Shown here: positions 1-6,365 of the stretch, one piece after another | Numbering within the stretch: the first letter of the stretch is position 1 | Layout: the number at the start of each line of letters is the position of its first letter | DNA from: JADLEX01 sp964586775 | GTDB taxonomy: Bacteria; Lernaellota; Lernaellaia; JACKCT01 | Direction: 5' to 3' | DNA: 6,365 nucleotides | NCBI GenBank assembly: GCA_964586775.1 | Contig: CAZPJD010000186.1 | Span: forward strand, 1-6,365 | Position numbers and translations under genes: made by a program | Notes under the pieces: generated by a model | The model's input: only the letters and a program-made list of their open reading frames with translations | Databases searched by the model: none | Told to the model about the DNA's origin: nothing

Positions 1-1
1 C

Positions 2-577
2 GTCGTGCTGCAACTGTTCGACATCTCCAACTTCGCGGACCCGCAATTGGCGTTCAAGCAGGTCGTGGCCGAGGGCTGGGACGGCGACTCCGAAGCGCTG
101 CGCGACCACAAGGCGTTCCTGTACTACGAGCCCAAGGATCTGCTGGCGATTCCGCTCACCGAGTACGGTTGGGATGATTGGACCGACGACGACTGGACCG
201 ACGACGACTGGGACGGTGGCGAGATTCCGCCGGACGAGGCCGAACCCGTCGCCGCCGATGACGATGGCCCGCGCACCGGCGTGATGGTCTATCGCGTCAC
301 GCCCGATGCCGGTTTCACGCTGCTCGGATTCGTCGATCACACGGCCTATCTGCCCGAGGAAGGCGGCGACACGATGTGGAGCCTGCCCATCGCGCACCGG
401 TCGGTCGTGATTGGCGACTACCTCTATACGATCTCCGACGCCGCGATCGTCGCTTCGCTCATCACCGGCGTTGAAGAAGTGGCACACGACGACCTGCCCT
501 ACGAAAATCCGTGGGACGACTACTGGGACGACCCGTGGACGGACGACGGTTGGACCGACGGGGGCTGGGAGGGATAA
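2..577 (+). CDS. Secreted C-terminal beta-propeller domain protein (3' end only)
   Basis: The reading frame is open from the first base of the window, so the true start lies upstream; a GTG at 5 is only an internal codon. About 191 residues remain, ending at TAA 575-577. The segment around LFDISNF, then DHKAFLY (residues 34-40 counted from 5) and LLAIPL, followed by GDYLYTISD (residues 137-145), resembles the end of the secreted beta-propeller family distantly related to WD40 (Pfam Beta_propel), from memory of that family. Such proteins are normally exported, but the signal peptide would be outside the window. Two Trp/Asp-rich stretches, at residues 54-71 and 170-188, interrupt and end the domain; the second forms the C-terminus. 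No catalytic residues can be recognised and the molecular function is unknown. The gap and possible hairpin downstream suggest it is not part of the purine operon. Confidence 0.72.
   Translation, partial: VVLQLFDISNFADPQLAFKQVVAEGWDGDSEALRDHKAFLYYEPKDLLAIPLTEYGWDDWTDDDWTDDDWDGGEIPPDEAEPVAADDDGPRTGVMVYRVTPDAGFTLLGFVDHTAYLPEEGGDTMWSLPIAHRSVVIGDYLYTISDAAIVASLITGVEEVAHDDLPYENPWDDYWDDPWTDDGWTDGGWEG
181..210 (+). repeat. Two perfect 15-bp tandem copies coding for a Trp/Asp motif
   Basis: The unit gaccgacgacgactg occurs at 181-195 and again, identical, at 196-210. It encodes the repeating TDDDW pattern, and a diverged copy (GWDDW) lies just upstream. The unit length is a multiple of three, so copy-number change would keep the frame. 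A similar protein pattern (DDPWTDDGWTDGGW) recurs at the C-terminus without exact DNA repetition. Confidence 0.85.
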
Positions 578-604
578 GAGCCGTTCGCGCGTCATTCGCG
601 CTCG

Positions 605-639
605 GGAAAGGGGATTGGCGACGGGCCGGTCCCCTTTCC
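605..639 (+). terminator. Possible terminator hairpin after the beta-propeller gene
   Basis: A 10-bp perfect stem (ggaaagggga at 605-614 with tcccctttcc at 630-639) encloses a 15-nt loop that can form a small inner ggc/gcc pairing. It lies 27 nt after the stop codon. There is no convincing T-run after the stem, only catttg, so intrinsic termination is uncertain. It could instead be a 3' stabilising structure. Confidence 0.4.
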
Positions 640-678
640 ATTTGACCCTCGACCACTTCCTGGTCCTTCGAATTCGCC

Positions 679-705
679 TTTACCCATCACCGTCGTTTTG
701 CTAAT
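679..705 (+). promoter_or_regulatory. Weak sigma-70-like promoter candidate for the pur operon
   Basis: TTTACC (679-684) and GCTAAT (700-705) each match four of six consensus bases with a 15-nt spacer, shorter than ideal. The position fits: it follows the hairpin at 605-639 and lies about 64 nt before the first start codon. A lone TTGACC at 642-647 matches the -35 better but has no partner -10. This is inference from motif likeness only. Confidence 0.25.
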
Positions 706-756
706 CTACGTCCCCCAAGGCATCCGGCCTGCTCGGCCGATTTCCGATCATCATCC

Positions 757-762
757 GGAGGT
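757..762 (+). promoter_or_regulatory. Ribosome binding site of purN
   Basis: GGAGGT lies 6 nt before the GTG at 769. It is what favours this GTG over the in-frame ATG at 811, which has no comparable site in front of it. Confidence 0.8.
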
Positions 763-768
763 GTTTTC

Positions 769-1617
769 GTGCCCGTCGCGCCCTTGTTCCGCCCCGTGCC
801 GGATCGGGCGATGCGCGTGGCGGGTTTCGTGTCAGGGTCCGGGACGAATCTCGTCCGGATTCTCGAGCACGAGCGACGGCTGGATGCGTCGCGCCCAAAA
901 AGCCCCTTCCGCGTGATCGTGATCTTCACGGACAATGCGGCCAGCAACGCGAATTCGATCGGCGAGCGGTTCGACGTGCCCGTCGTCACGAGCGACATCA
1001 TGGATTTCTACCGCTCGCGAGGCCACGCCGACAAACGCGACCTTTCGCTGCGTCCCGCGTTCGACGAACGCACCCTCGAACTCCTGAGCGAGATTCCCAT
1101 CGATGTCGTCGCTCTGGCTGGCTACATGAGCATCGTCACGAAACCGCTGCTCGAGCGTTTCAACGGCCGCATGATCAACGTACACCCGGCGGATCTGTGC
1201 GTGCGCGATGGGCATCGGCGTCTCTACACCGGTGCGCGGGCGGTGGATCTCGCCATCGCCGCGGGGGACCGAGCCCTACGCTCGTCGGTGCACATCGTGC
1301 GCGAGGCCGTCGATTACGGCGAGGTGCTGCTGCGTTCCGCACCCGTTCCCGTGGAGCTTCCCGAGGGAACGAATGCGGCGGATCTGGCGAAGCCCGAGCG
1401 AAAGGCGGAGCTGCGGCGAATTGCGGACGAGCACCAAACGCGCCTGAAAGAGCGGGGTGATTGGGAAATATTTCCGCGCGTGCTCGAGTGGATCGCGGAC
1501 GGACGATACGGATTCGACGAGGCGGGCGGATTGTGTTTCGACGGAGCGGGTGCTCCATCGGGCGTGCTGTTGAATGACGACGGCGAGGCGGTGATCGCCT
1601 CCGGAAAGGATTTGTGA
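769..1617 (+). CDS. purN: Phosphoribosylglycinamide formyltransferase-like protein (PurN family)
   Basis: PurN transfers a formyl group from 10-formyl-tetrahydrofolate to glycinamide ribonucleotide, the third step of de novo purine synthesis, in the cytoplasm. The 282-residue product aligns along its length with E. coli PurN (212 aa, from memory). It has a phosphate-binding SGSGTNL loop (22-28), ALAGYM (115-120), NVHP (137-140), SSVHIV (172-177), VDYGE (181-185) and the tail WIADGR (241-246). The family's catalytic Asn, His and Asp correspond to N137, H139 and D182, all present. The segment after NVHP is atypical: the usual LLPKYPG-type stretch is replaced by a longer ADLCVRDGHRRLYTG. Extra length also lies at the N-terminus and before the tail. 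The GTG start is chosen for its ribosome binding site; ATG 811 (268 aa) would start exactly at the conserved core. It overlaps the next gene by one base and opens the purine cluster. A related formyltransferase with another substrate cannot be excluded. Confidence 0.85.
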   Translation: MPVAPLFRPVPDRAMRVAGFVSGSGTNLVRILEHERRLDASRPKSPFRVIVIFTDNAASNANSIGERFDVPVVTSDIMDFYRSRGHADKRDLSLRPAFDERTLELLSEIPIDVVALAGYMSIVTKPLLERFNGRMINVHPADLCVRDGHRRLYTGARAVDLAIAAGDRALRSSVHIVREAVDYGEVLLRSAPVPVELPEGTNAADLAKPERKAELRRIADEHQTRLKERGDWEIFPRVLEWIADGRYGFDEAGGLCFDGAGAPSGVLLNDDGEAVIASGKDL

Positions 1618-2300
1618 TGCCGGGCAATGTGGTCGAAAAGATCGACCGATTCGTAAAGGTGCGGCGTGTGCTGATTTCGGTTTTCGACAAGACGGGTCTG
1701 GATACCTTCGTTCCTGAACTCGTGCGCGTCGTGCCCGACGTGAAGATTCTTTCGACCGGCGGCACGTTCGCGTCGATCGAGAAGATCCTCGGCGCGCGCG
1801 CTGGCGCGATCCTGCAACAGGTGAGCGACTACACCGGCCAGCCCGAGACGCAGGGCGGCCTCGTCAAGACGCTCGACTTCAAGATCTACCTCGGCCTGCT
1901 GACCGAAACCTACAATCCGTCACACCAGGCCGATCTCGCGCGCACCGACGCATCGCCGATCGACATGGCGGTCGTAAACCTCTACCCCTTCGCCGCGGTC
2001 ATTCGCAACGATTCGGTGTCGGTGGAAGAGGCGCGCGCGAACATCGATATCGGCGGGCCGTGCATGATCCGCGCGTCGGCCAAGAACTACATCCGCACGG
2101 CGAGCGTGACCGATCCCGCGGACTACCCCCGAATCATCGAGGCGCTCGAAGAAAACGGCGGCGCGCTGGATCTGGATCTGCGTTTCGACCTTGCGAAAAA
2201 GGCGTTCGCGCACACGGCGGAGTACGACGCGACGATCGCGGGCTATCTGGGCGTGGCGACCGACAATGCCGTTCGCGGCTGCTATCAGCTCGTGGAGTGA
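1617..2300 (+). CDS. purH: Stand-alone IMP cyclohydrolase (PurH N-terminal domain)
   Basis: IMP cyclohydrolase closes the ring of FAICAR to give IMP, the last step of de novo purine synthesis. The 227-residue product matches the MGS-like N-terminal half of bifunctional PurH: SVFDK (21-25), STGGT (46-50), VSDYTG (69-74), VKTLDFK (83-89), VVNLYPFA (119-126), NIDIGGP (142-148), ASAKN (153-157) and RFDLAKKAFAHTAEYD (189-204). It ends where the transformylase half would normally continue. The start is ATG 1617, in a TGATG overlap with the purN stop, with aagga at 1606-1610 six nt upstream; GTG 1614 is an in-frame alternative one codon longer. The overlap suggests translational coupling. Oddity: where most PurH proteins have a GRVKTLHP motif this one has GLVKTLDF, losing an Arg and a His near the active site while keeping the Lys, Tyr, Asp and Lys usually named as active-site residues (K84, Y123, D144, K156 here). 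The function call is firm by motif and context. Confidence 0.9.
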   Translation: MPGNVVEKIDRFVKVRRVLISVFDKTGLDTFVPELVRVVPDVKILSTGGTFASIEKILGARAGAILQQVSDYTGQPETQGGLVKTLDFKIYLGLLTETYNPSHQADLARTDASPIDMAVVNLYPFAAVIRNDSVSVEEARANIDIGGPCMIRASAKNYIRTASVTDPADYPRIIEALEENGGALDLDLRFDLAKKAFAHTAEYDATIAGYLGVATDNAVRGCYQLVE

Positions 2301-2303
2301 GAC

Positions 2304-3560
<1,257 letters not shown>

Positions 3561-3569
3561 CGGGGTAGG

Positions 3570-4091
3570 GTGGTGAAGCTCAACAACATCAATCTGACAA
3601 CCATGGGCGAGTTCGCATCGGCGGTGTCGGCCGATCCGGCGAAGGCGCAAATGCGCAAGCGAGCCGAGGGCGAGTGGAATTTCGCCGACGGCGAAGCGCA
3701 GTTTCGTGCGGTGATGCCGCACGCCTCGGGCGCGACGACGGTGCAATCCGACTTCGGGCCGCCCATGGGCGGGGCGGGGCTCGCGCCCGATCCCATCCAA
3801 TACTGTTTGTTCGGCCTGTGCGCCTGCTACACGGGAACCTATGTGCAGATCGCGGCGGAGCAGGGCGTTGTGCTGAAGCGTGTAAAGACCGTGGTGGAAA
3901 ATCAGGTCGACCTCACGCGGGCATTCGGGCTCTCGCAAAATCCGATGGTGAAAGCCGTGACGATCACGATCGATGTGGAGTCCGACGCGCCACGCGAGGT
4001 GCTCGAACGCATCAAGGCCGAAGCCGCGAACAAGTGCCCGGGCGTCTACTGCGTATCGAATCCGATTCCGCTGACGATCGAGCTGGCCTGA
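3570..4091 (+). CDS. OsmC-family protein
   Basis: The 173-residue product resembles the OsmC/Ohr/YhfA superfamily, small cytoplasmic dimers; some members reduce organic hydroperoxides with two cysteines. The helix PIQYCLFGLCACYTGTYVQ (75-93) corresponds to the family's first-cysteine helix, with C86 as best candidate, and NKCPGVYCV (154-162) to the second (CP motif), C156. Additional cysteines at 79, 84 and 161 make the assignment of the redox pair less certain. Nothing identifies the substrate. GTG 3570 and GTG 3573 are both possible starts behind the G-rich stretch at 3562-3569; ATG 3603 lacks a ribosome binding site and would remove 11 residues. It lies 9 nt after the AICAR formyltransferase gene and is probably read from the same transcript, with the hairpin at 4121-4144 ending the unit. 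A direct role in purine synthesis is not implied by the sequence. Confidence 0.82.
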   Translation: MVKLNNINLTTMGEFASAVSADPAKAQMRKRAEGEWNFADGEAQFRAVMPHASGATTVQSDFGPPMGGAGLAPDPIQYCLFGLCACYTGTYVQIAAEQGVVLKRVKTVVENQVDLTRAFGLSQNPMVKAVTITIDVESDAPREVLERIKAEAANKCPGVYCVSNPIPLTIELA

Positions 4092-4120
4092 ACCTTCGGC
4101 AGTTCGTGGCCCAAAGACAT

Positions 4121-4144
4121 CGGGCGCCCCTCGCGGGGCGCCCG
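4121..4144. terminator. GC-rich hairpin between convergent genes
   Basis: A 10-bp perfect stem (cgggcgcccc at 4121-4130 with ggggcgcccg at 4135-4144) closes a TCGC loop. It lies 29 nt after the OsmC stop and 22 nt beyond the end of the minus-strand VWA gene, so it can serve both. A short T-rich stretch (tcgttt) follows on the plus strand; on the minus strand the following sequence includes cttt. No perfect U-run is present. Confidence 0.7.
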
Positions 4145-4166
4145 GCGTCGTTTGACTTCGCGGCGA

Positions 4167-5690
4167 TTACAGGTCGACGCAGATATTCGTCAGCTTGTTG
4201 CTCAAATTCCCGTTGGCGTCGGTGACCTCGACATCCGCGCACAGATCGACGGGGACGCCCGTCAGATCGACCGGGATGCCGCCGATCTCGACCGGATTCT
4301 CGCAGTCGGGCGCACTGGGTGCGCCGCCCACGAAGTCGTCGAAGAAGATTTCGTAATCGCCGAAGAACGGCACGTGCGTTCCCGCGAGCCACGTGAAGAC
4401 CTGCCCGCCGGAGAGGTCATTGTCTTCGTCGCAGATCGACCACATCAGCAGGTGCGTGTAGTCGGGTTCAGGCGGATCGACCTCGAACCAGTAGCCGTCG
4501 CTCAGTTGCGGCGGGTTGTTTCCGGGCGGGGTGTAACCCTCGCAGCCTTGGCCGAGCGCCACGAGTTCGGCGTCGCAGCCCACCAGGTTGAATCCCACGG
4601 CGCTGTAATGCACCTGCAACTCGCCGAAGTCCGACGCCCGCGTGATGCGGATCGTGAGCGAGCGGTTTTCGCCTTCCAGCGGGCTGCACACGCCCATCAC
4701 GTAATTGCTGCGCGACCAGTCGTCGATCAGGTTCGAGATCGTCTCGAACGCTTCGGCCAGATCGGACGAGTCGTCGACGCTCACGAAGTTCGTCGGGCTG
4801 CTGGCGAGCTCGGCCACGTCGTCCTGGTTGTAATCGCCGTTGATGCCGATCGTGTAAGACATCACGTCCGATTCGGCGAGCTTGGCCAGCACGTAGGCGC
4901 GCAGCTCCTCGGCGTCGCCCGTTTCGTGCGTGCCGTCGGTGAAGAGCACGAGGTTGCGCGAAACGAGATCATCGGTGAGCCCTTCCTGCTCGACGAGATC
5001 GAGTCCGTTCGCGAACGCGCCGTAGAGGTTGGTCGACCCGCGTCCGGGTTCGGAGCGCAGGGCGTTGATGGTGGCGTAGAGCGTGGCCGGATCGTCGGTG
5101 AAATCCTGCACCAACTCCGACGCTTCGGTGCTGCCGAACGCGTAGATTCCGACGGAGTGACGGAAGTTGCCGGTCTGGGCCTCGACGAGACCCTCGACGA
5201 AGATTTCCGCGCCGTCGAGCACGTCGTCGAGCCGGTCGTTCTCGACGATGGAGTTGGACCTGTCGAGGATGAGGATGGTGTAGAACTCGAAATTCATCGC
5301 CTCGACGAAGGATGACGATCCGCCCTCGGACTGGAACGGCTCGCCGGTTTCGTCGTTGATGACCTCGAAGTTCTCGTCGGTGATGTCGGGAACCGGGTCG
5401 CCTTCGCAGGTCTGGACCGTGAAGGTCGTCCTCACGCCGGCGGGATCGCAGACTTCGGCGTCTCCGCGCATTTCGAGGATGAATCCGGGGCACGTGTCGT
5501 CGTCGTCGGCATCGTCGTCGGTGTCGTCGTCGGCGTCATCGTCTTCACCGCCATCGTCGTCGGCGGGAAGATCATCGTCATCGTCGTCTCCCTCATCACT
5601 CGTGCCGGAAACCGAGCACGAACAGCCCGGAAATCCGACGAGGGCCAGGCACACGAATGCGAACAGCAGAACGGGTGTGACCTTCGGCAT
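4167..5690 (-). CDS. Asp-rich von Willebrand factor A domain lipoprotein
   Basis: Predicted envelope lipoprotein of 507 residues. Residues 1-22 form a signal peptide (hydrophobic LLFAFVCLALVG), followed by C23 in FPGC, a weak lipobox; C25 is an alternative. Residues 32-65 are 23/34 Asp, a flexible acidic spacer. An Ig-like segment (about 80-130, with PDITDENFEV) precedes a VWA domain (about 134-325) whose MIDAS metal site is complete: DRSNS (143-147), T220 in GSTN and D252 in FTDG. VWA domains bind protein ligands through a divalent metal. The remaining part (327-507) is not recognised and holds seven cysteines, with three more before the VWA domain, which suits disulfides outside the cytoplasm. 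The start at 5690 is chosen because GGAGGA lies four nt upstream and the signal peptide begins there; the in-frame ATG at 5747 would add 19 residues (MTHAVSVREIRFFHNSEDG) before the signal peptide. It is divergent from the hydrolase lipoprotein and shares its linker motif. The ligand is unknown. Confidence 0.87.
   Translation of the reverse strand: MPKVTPVLLFAFVCLALVGFPGCSCSVSGTSDEGDDDDDDLPADDDGGEDDDADDDTDDDADDDDTCPGFILEMRGDAEVCDPAGVRTTFTVQTCEGDPVPDITDENFEVINDETGEPFQSEGGSSSFVEAMNFEFYTILILDRSNSIVENDRLDDVLDGAEIFVEGLVEAQTGNFRHSVGIYAFGSTEASELVQDFTDDPATLYATINALRSEPGRGSTNLYGAFANGLDLVEQEGLTDDLVSRNLVLFTDGTHETGDAEELRAYVLAKLAESDVMSYTIGINGDYNQDDVAELASSPTNFVSVDDSSDLAEAFETISNLIDDWSRSNYVMGVCSPLEGENRSLTIRITRASDFGELQVHYSAVGFNLVGCDAELVALGQGCEGYTPPGNNPPQLSDGYWFEVDPPEPDYTHLLMWSICDEDNDLSGGQVFTWLAGTHVPFFGDYEIFFDDFVGGAPSAPDCENPVEIGGIPVDLTGVPVDLCADVEVTDANGNLSNKLTNICVDL
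5491..5528 (-). repeat. 38-bp inverted repeat, left copy
   Basis: This stretch is the exact reverse complement of 5999-6036. It encodes the end of the Asp linker of the VWA lipoprotein (within DDDTDDDADDDDT, residues 54-66) and ends in the palindrome cacgtg at 5491-5496. The bases just outside (5490 and 5529) break the match. It sits inside a longer GAC/GAT tract at 5496-5597. Confidence 0.9.
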
Positions 5691-5694
5691 GCCA

Positions 5695-5700
5695 TCCTCC
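5695..5700 (-). promoter_or_regulatory. Ribosome binding site of the VWA lipoprotein gene
   Basis: GGAGGA on the minus strand lies four nt before the ATG at 5690. It decides the start in favour of the signal-peptide methionine rather than the upstream in-frame ATG at 5747. Confidence 0.75.
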
Positions 5701-5800
5701 GAATTGTGAAAAAAGCGTATCTCTCGAACCGAAACCGCGTGAGTCATCTATACCACACACTTCTCGGATTATGCTAGAAGAAATTTGCGGCTTGAGATCC

Positions 5801-5806
5801 GGGGAG
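5801..5806 (+). promoter_or_regulatory. Ribosome binding site of the hydrolase lipoprotein gene
   Basis: GGGGAG lies six nt before the ATG at 5813 and supports that start, which also begins a signal peptide. Confidence 0.7.
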
Positions 5807-5812
5807 ACGATC

Positions 5813-6365
5813 ATGTCGAAATTGCGCCTGTTTTTGGCGGCGTGGTTGATGGTGGCCTTGTGCGCGGTCTTGTGCGCGGCGTGCGCCGGTGGATCCGGTG
5901 GGTCCAAAGACGCGTCGTCCGAAGATGACGATGTCGCGTCGGATGACGACACGGACGACGACGATAACAACGAAGATGACGACGATGACTCGTTCGATGA
6001 CGACACCGACGACGATGCCGACGACGACGACACGTGGTCGCCCGGCGATGAATTCGTCGAAATGGTGGAGATCAACGATGGAGTCCGGCTGAGAACGAAG
6101 ATCTTTCTCCCCGACACCATTCCCGCCGGCGGAGTACCGTCGATCATGACAAGATCGCCATATCGCCACGAAGACAGCAATAGCAACTACGAATCGCGCG
6201 CGCGGGCGTTCGTCGATGACGGTTACGCATTTGTGCTTCAGGATTGCCGAGGGCGGGGCGAGTCGGAAGGCGAATTCCGGCCTTATCTCGACGAAATCGA
6301 CGACGGTGTCGCCACGACCGATTGGATCACCGATCAGTCATGGTCGAACGGCGCCGTTGGAACCC
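5813..6365 (+). CDS. Asp-rich lipoprotein, CocE/NonD (peptidase S15-like) hydrolase, 5' part
   Basis: The frame is open from ATG 5813 to the window edge, giving 184 residues of an unfinished protein. Residues 1-23 are a signal peptide (LFLAAWLMVALCAVL) ending at a lipobox-like LCAAC, with C24 as the likely lipidated residue. Residues 38-73 are 25/36 Asp. The mature part then reads EINDGVRLRTKIFLPD (86-101), VPSIMTRSPYRHE (108-120), YAFVLQDCRGRGESEGEFRPY (138-158, RGRGES core), DEIDDG (160-165) and DWITDQSWSNGAVGT (170-184). This order matches the N-terminal part of the X-Pro dipeptidyl-peptidase S15 / CocE acyl-hydrolase family of alpha/beta hydrolases. In that family the nucleophile motif GxSYxG follows directly after this point, so the catalytic Ser lies just outside the window. 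Known members cleave amide or ester bonds; the substrate here cannot be told. It is divergent from the VWA lipoprotein, with which it shares an exact linker sequence. Confidence 0.85.
   Translation, partial: MSKLRLFLAAWLMVALCAVLCAACAGGSGGSKDASSEDDDVASDDDTDDDDNNEDDDDDSFDDDTDDDADDDDTWSPGDEFVEMVEINDGVRLRTKIFLPDTIPAGGVPSIMTRSPYRHEDSNSNYESRARAFVDDGYAFVLQDCRGRGESEGEFRPYLDEIDDGVATTDWITDQSWSNGAVGT
5999..6036 (+). repeat. 38-bp inverted repeat, right copy
   Basis: This is the exact reverse complement of 5491-5528 and encodes the end of the Asp linker of the hydrolase lipoprotein (DDDTDDDADDDDT, residues 62-74). The codon phase is the same as in the other gene and codon choice is identical across 12 codons, including the single gat among gac codons. 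It is part of the GAC/GAT tract at 5924-6031. Confidence 0.9.

Larger units (their letters stand above)
5691..5812. promoter_or_regulatory. Divergent intergenic region with promoters of two lipoprotein genes
   Basis: This 122-bp gap separates the start codons of the two divergent lipoprotein genes, so it must hold control signals for at least one of them. It is more AT-rich than the genes around it, with an A-run at 5709-5714. TATGCT (5770-5775, plus strand) and the overlapping CATAAT (5773-5768, minus strand) resemble -10 boxes, but neither has a good -35 partner. No operator-like palindrome was identified. Confidence 0.4.

Noticed and set aside
642..647. TTGACC as a -35 box
   Set aside because: No acceptable -10 sequence at 15-19 nt downstream; the bases there are GC-rich and unlike TATAAT.
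4152..5315. 387-codon open frame on the plus strand opposite the VWA gene
   Set aside because: Antisense to a protein with a complete MIDAS and signal peptide; the product is a repetitive Arg/Val/His shadow.
5691..5747. Upstream ATG (5747) as start of the VWA lipoprotein
   Set aside because: It would put 19 polar residues before the signal peptide; the ATG at 5690 has GGAGGA in front and starts the signal peptide directly.
5491..6036. The inverted repeat as ends of a small transposon
   Set aside because: The interior holds only two gene starts and their promoters, no transposase, no target-site duplication was seen, and both copies are coding in a conserved linker.
5596..6186. 196-codon minus-strand frame with long serine runs
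   Set aside because: The serine runs are the reverse reading of the Asp codon tract of the hydrolase lipoprotein; it also crosses the divergent promoter region.

Overview
The window is GC-rich bacterial DNA with dense genes, some GTG starts, strong Shine-Dalgarno sites and short or overlapping gene junctions. Two lipoproteins carry long poly-aspartate linkers behind the signal peptide. That style, together with a split PurH, suggests a delta-proteobacterium-like lineage (Desulfobacterota or Myxococcota relatives, or a candidate phylum such as Lernaellota). This placement is inference: there is no rRNA or other strong phylogenetic marker here.

Layout, left to right. (1) Positions 2-577 (+): the 3' end of a secreted C-terminal beta-propeller protein, with unusual Trp/Asp repeats. 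(2) 578-768: a non-coding gap with a possible terminator hairpin, a weak promoter candidate and the ribosome binding site of the next gene. (3) 769-4091 (+): a tight four-gene run. It encodes a PurN-like glycinamide ribonucleotide formyltransferase, a stand-alone IMP cyclohydrolase domain (PurH N-half), a stand-alone AICAR formyltransferase domain (PurH C-half) and an OsmC-family protein. Junctions are a 1-nt overlap, 3 nt and 9 nt, so co-transcription is likely. (4) 4121-4144: a strong GC hairpin between convergent genes. (5) 4167-5690 (-): a von Willebrand factor A lipoprotein with an intact MIDAS and a Cys-rich C-terminal part. (6) 5691-5812: a divergent promoter region. (7) 5813-6365 (+): the start of a second Asp-rich lipoprotein whose mature part begins a CocE/NonD (peptidase S15-like) hydrolase. 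It runs off the window just before the expected nucleophile motif.

The pur genes supply two 10-formyl-tetrahydrofolate-dependent steps and the final ring closure of de novo purine synthesis. PurH, usually one bifunctional chain, is here two ORFs in the same frame, separated by a TGA and one codon. The rest of the window concerns the cell envelope.

The most unusual signal is a 38-bp perfect inverted repeat (5491-5528 and 5999-6036) lying in the same codon phase in the Asp linkers of the two divergent lipoproteins. It flanks their shared promoter region and both signal peptides. Inversion between the copies would swap promoters and signal peptides between the two genes while keeping both frames open. 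A duplicated linker cassette is the simpler explanation.
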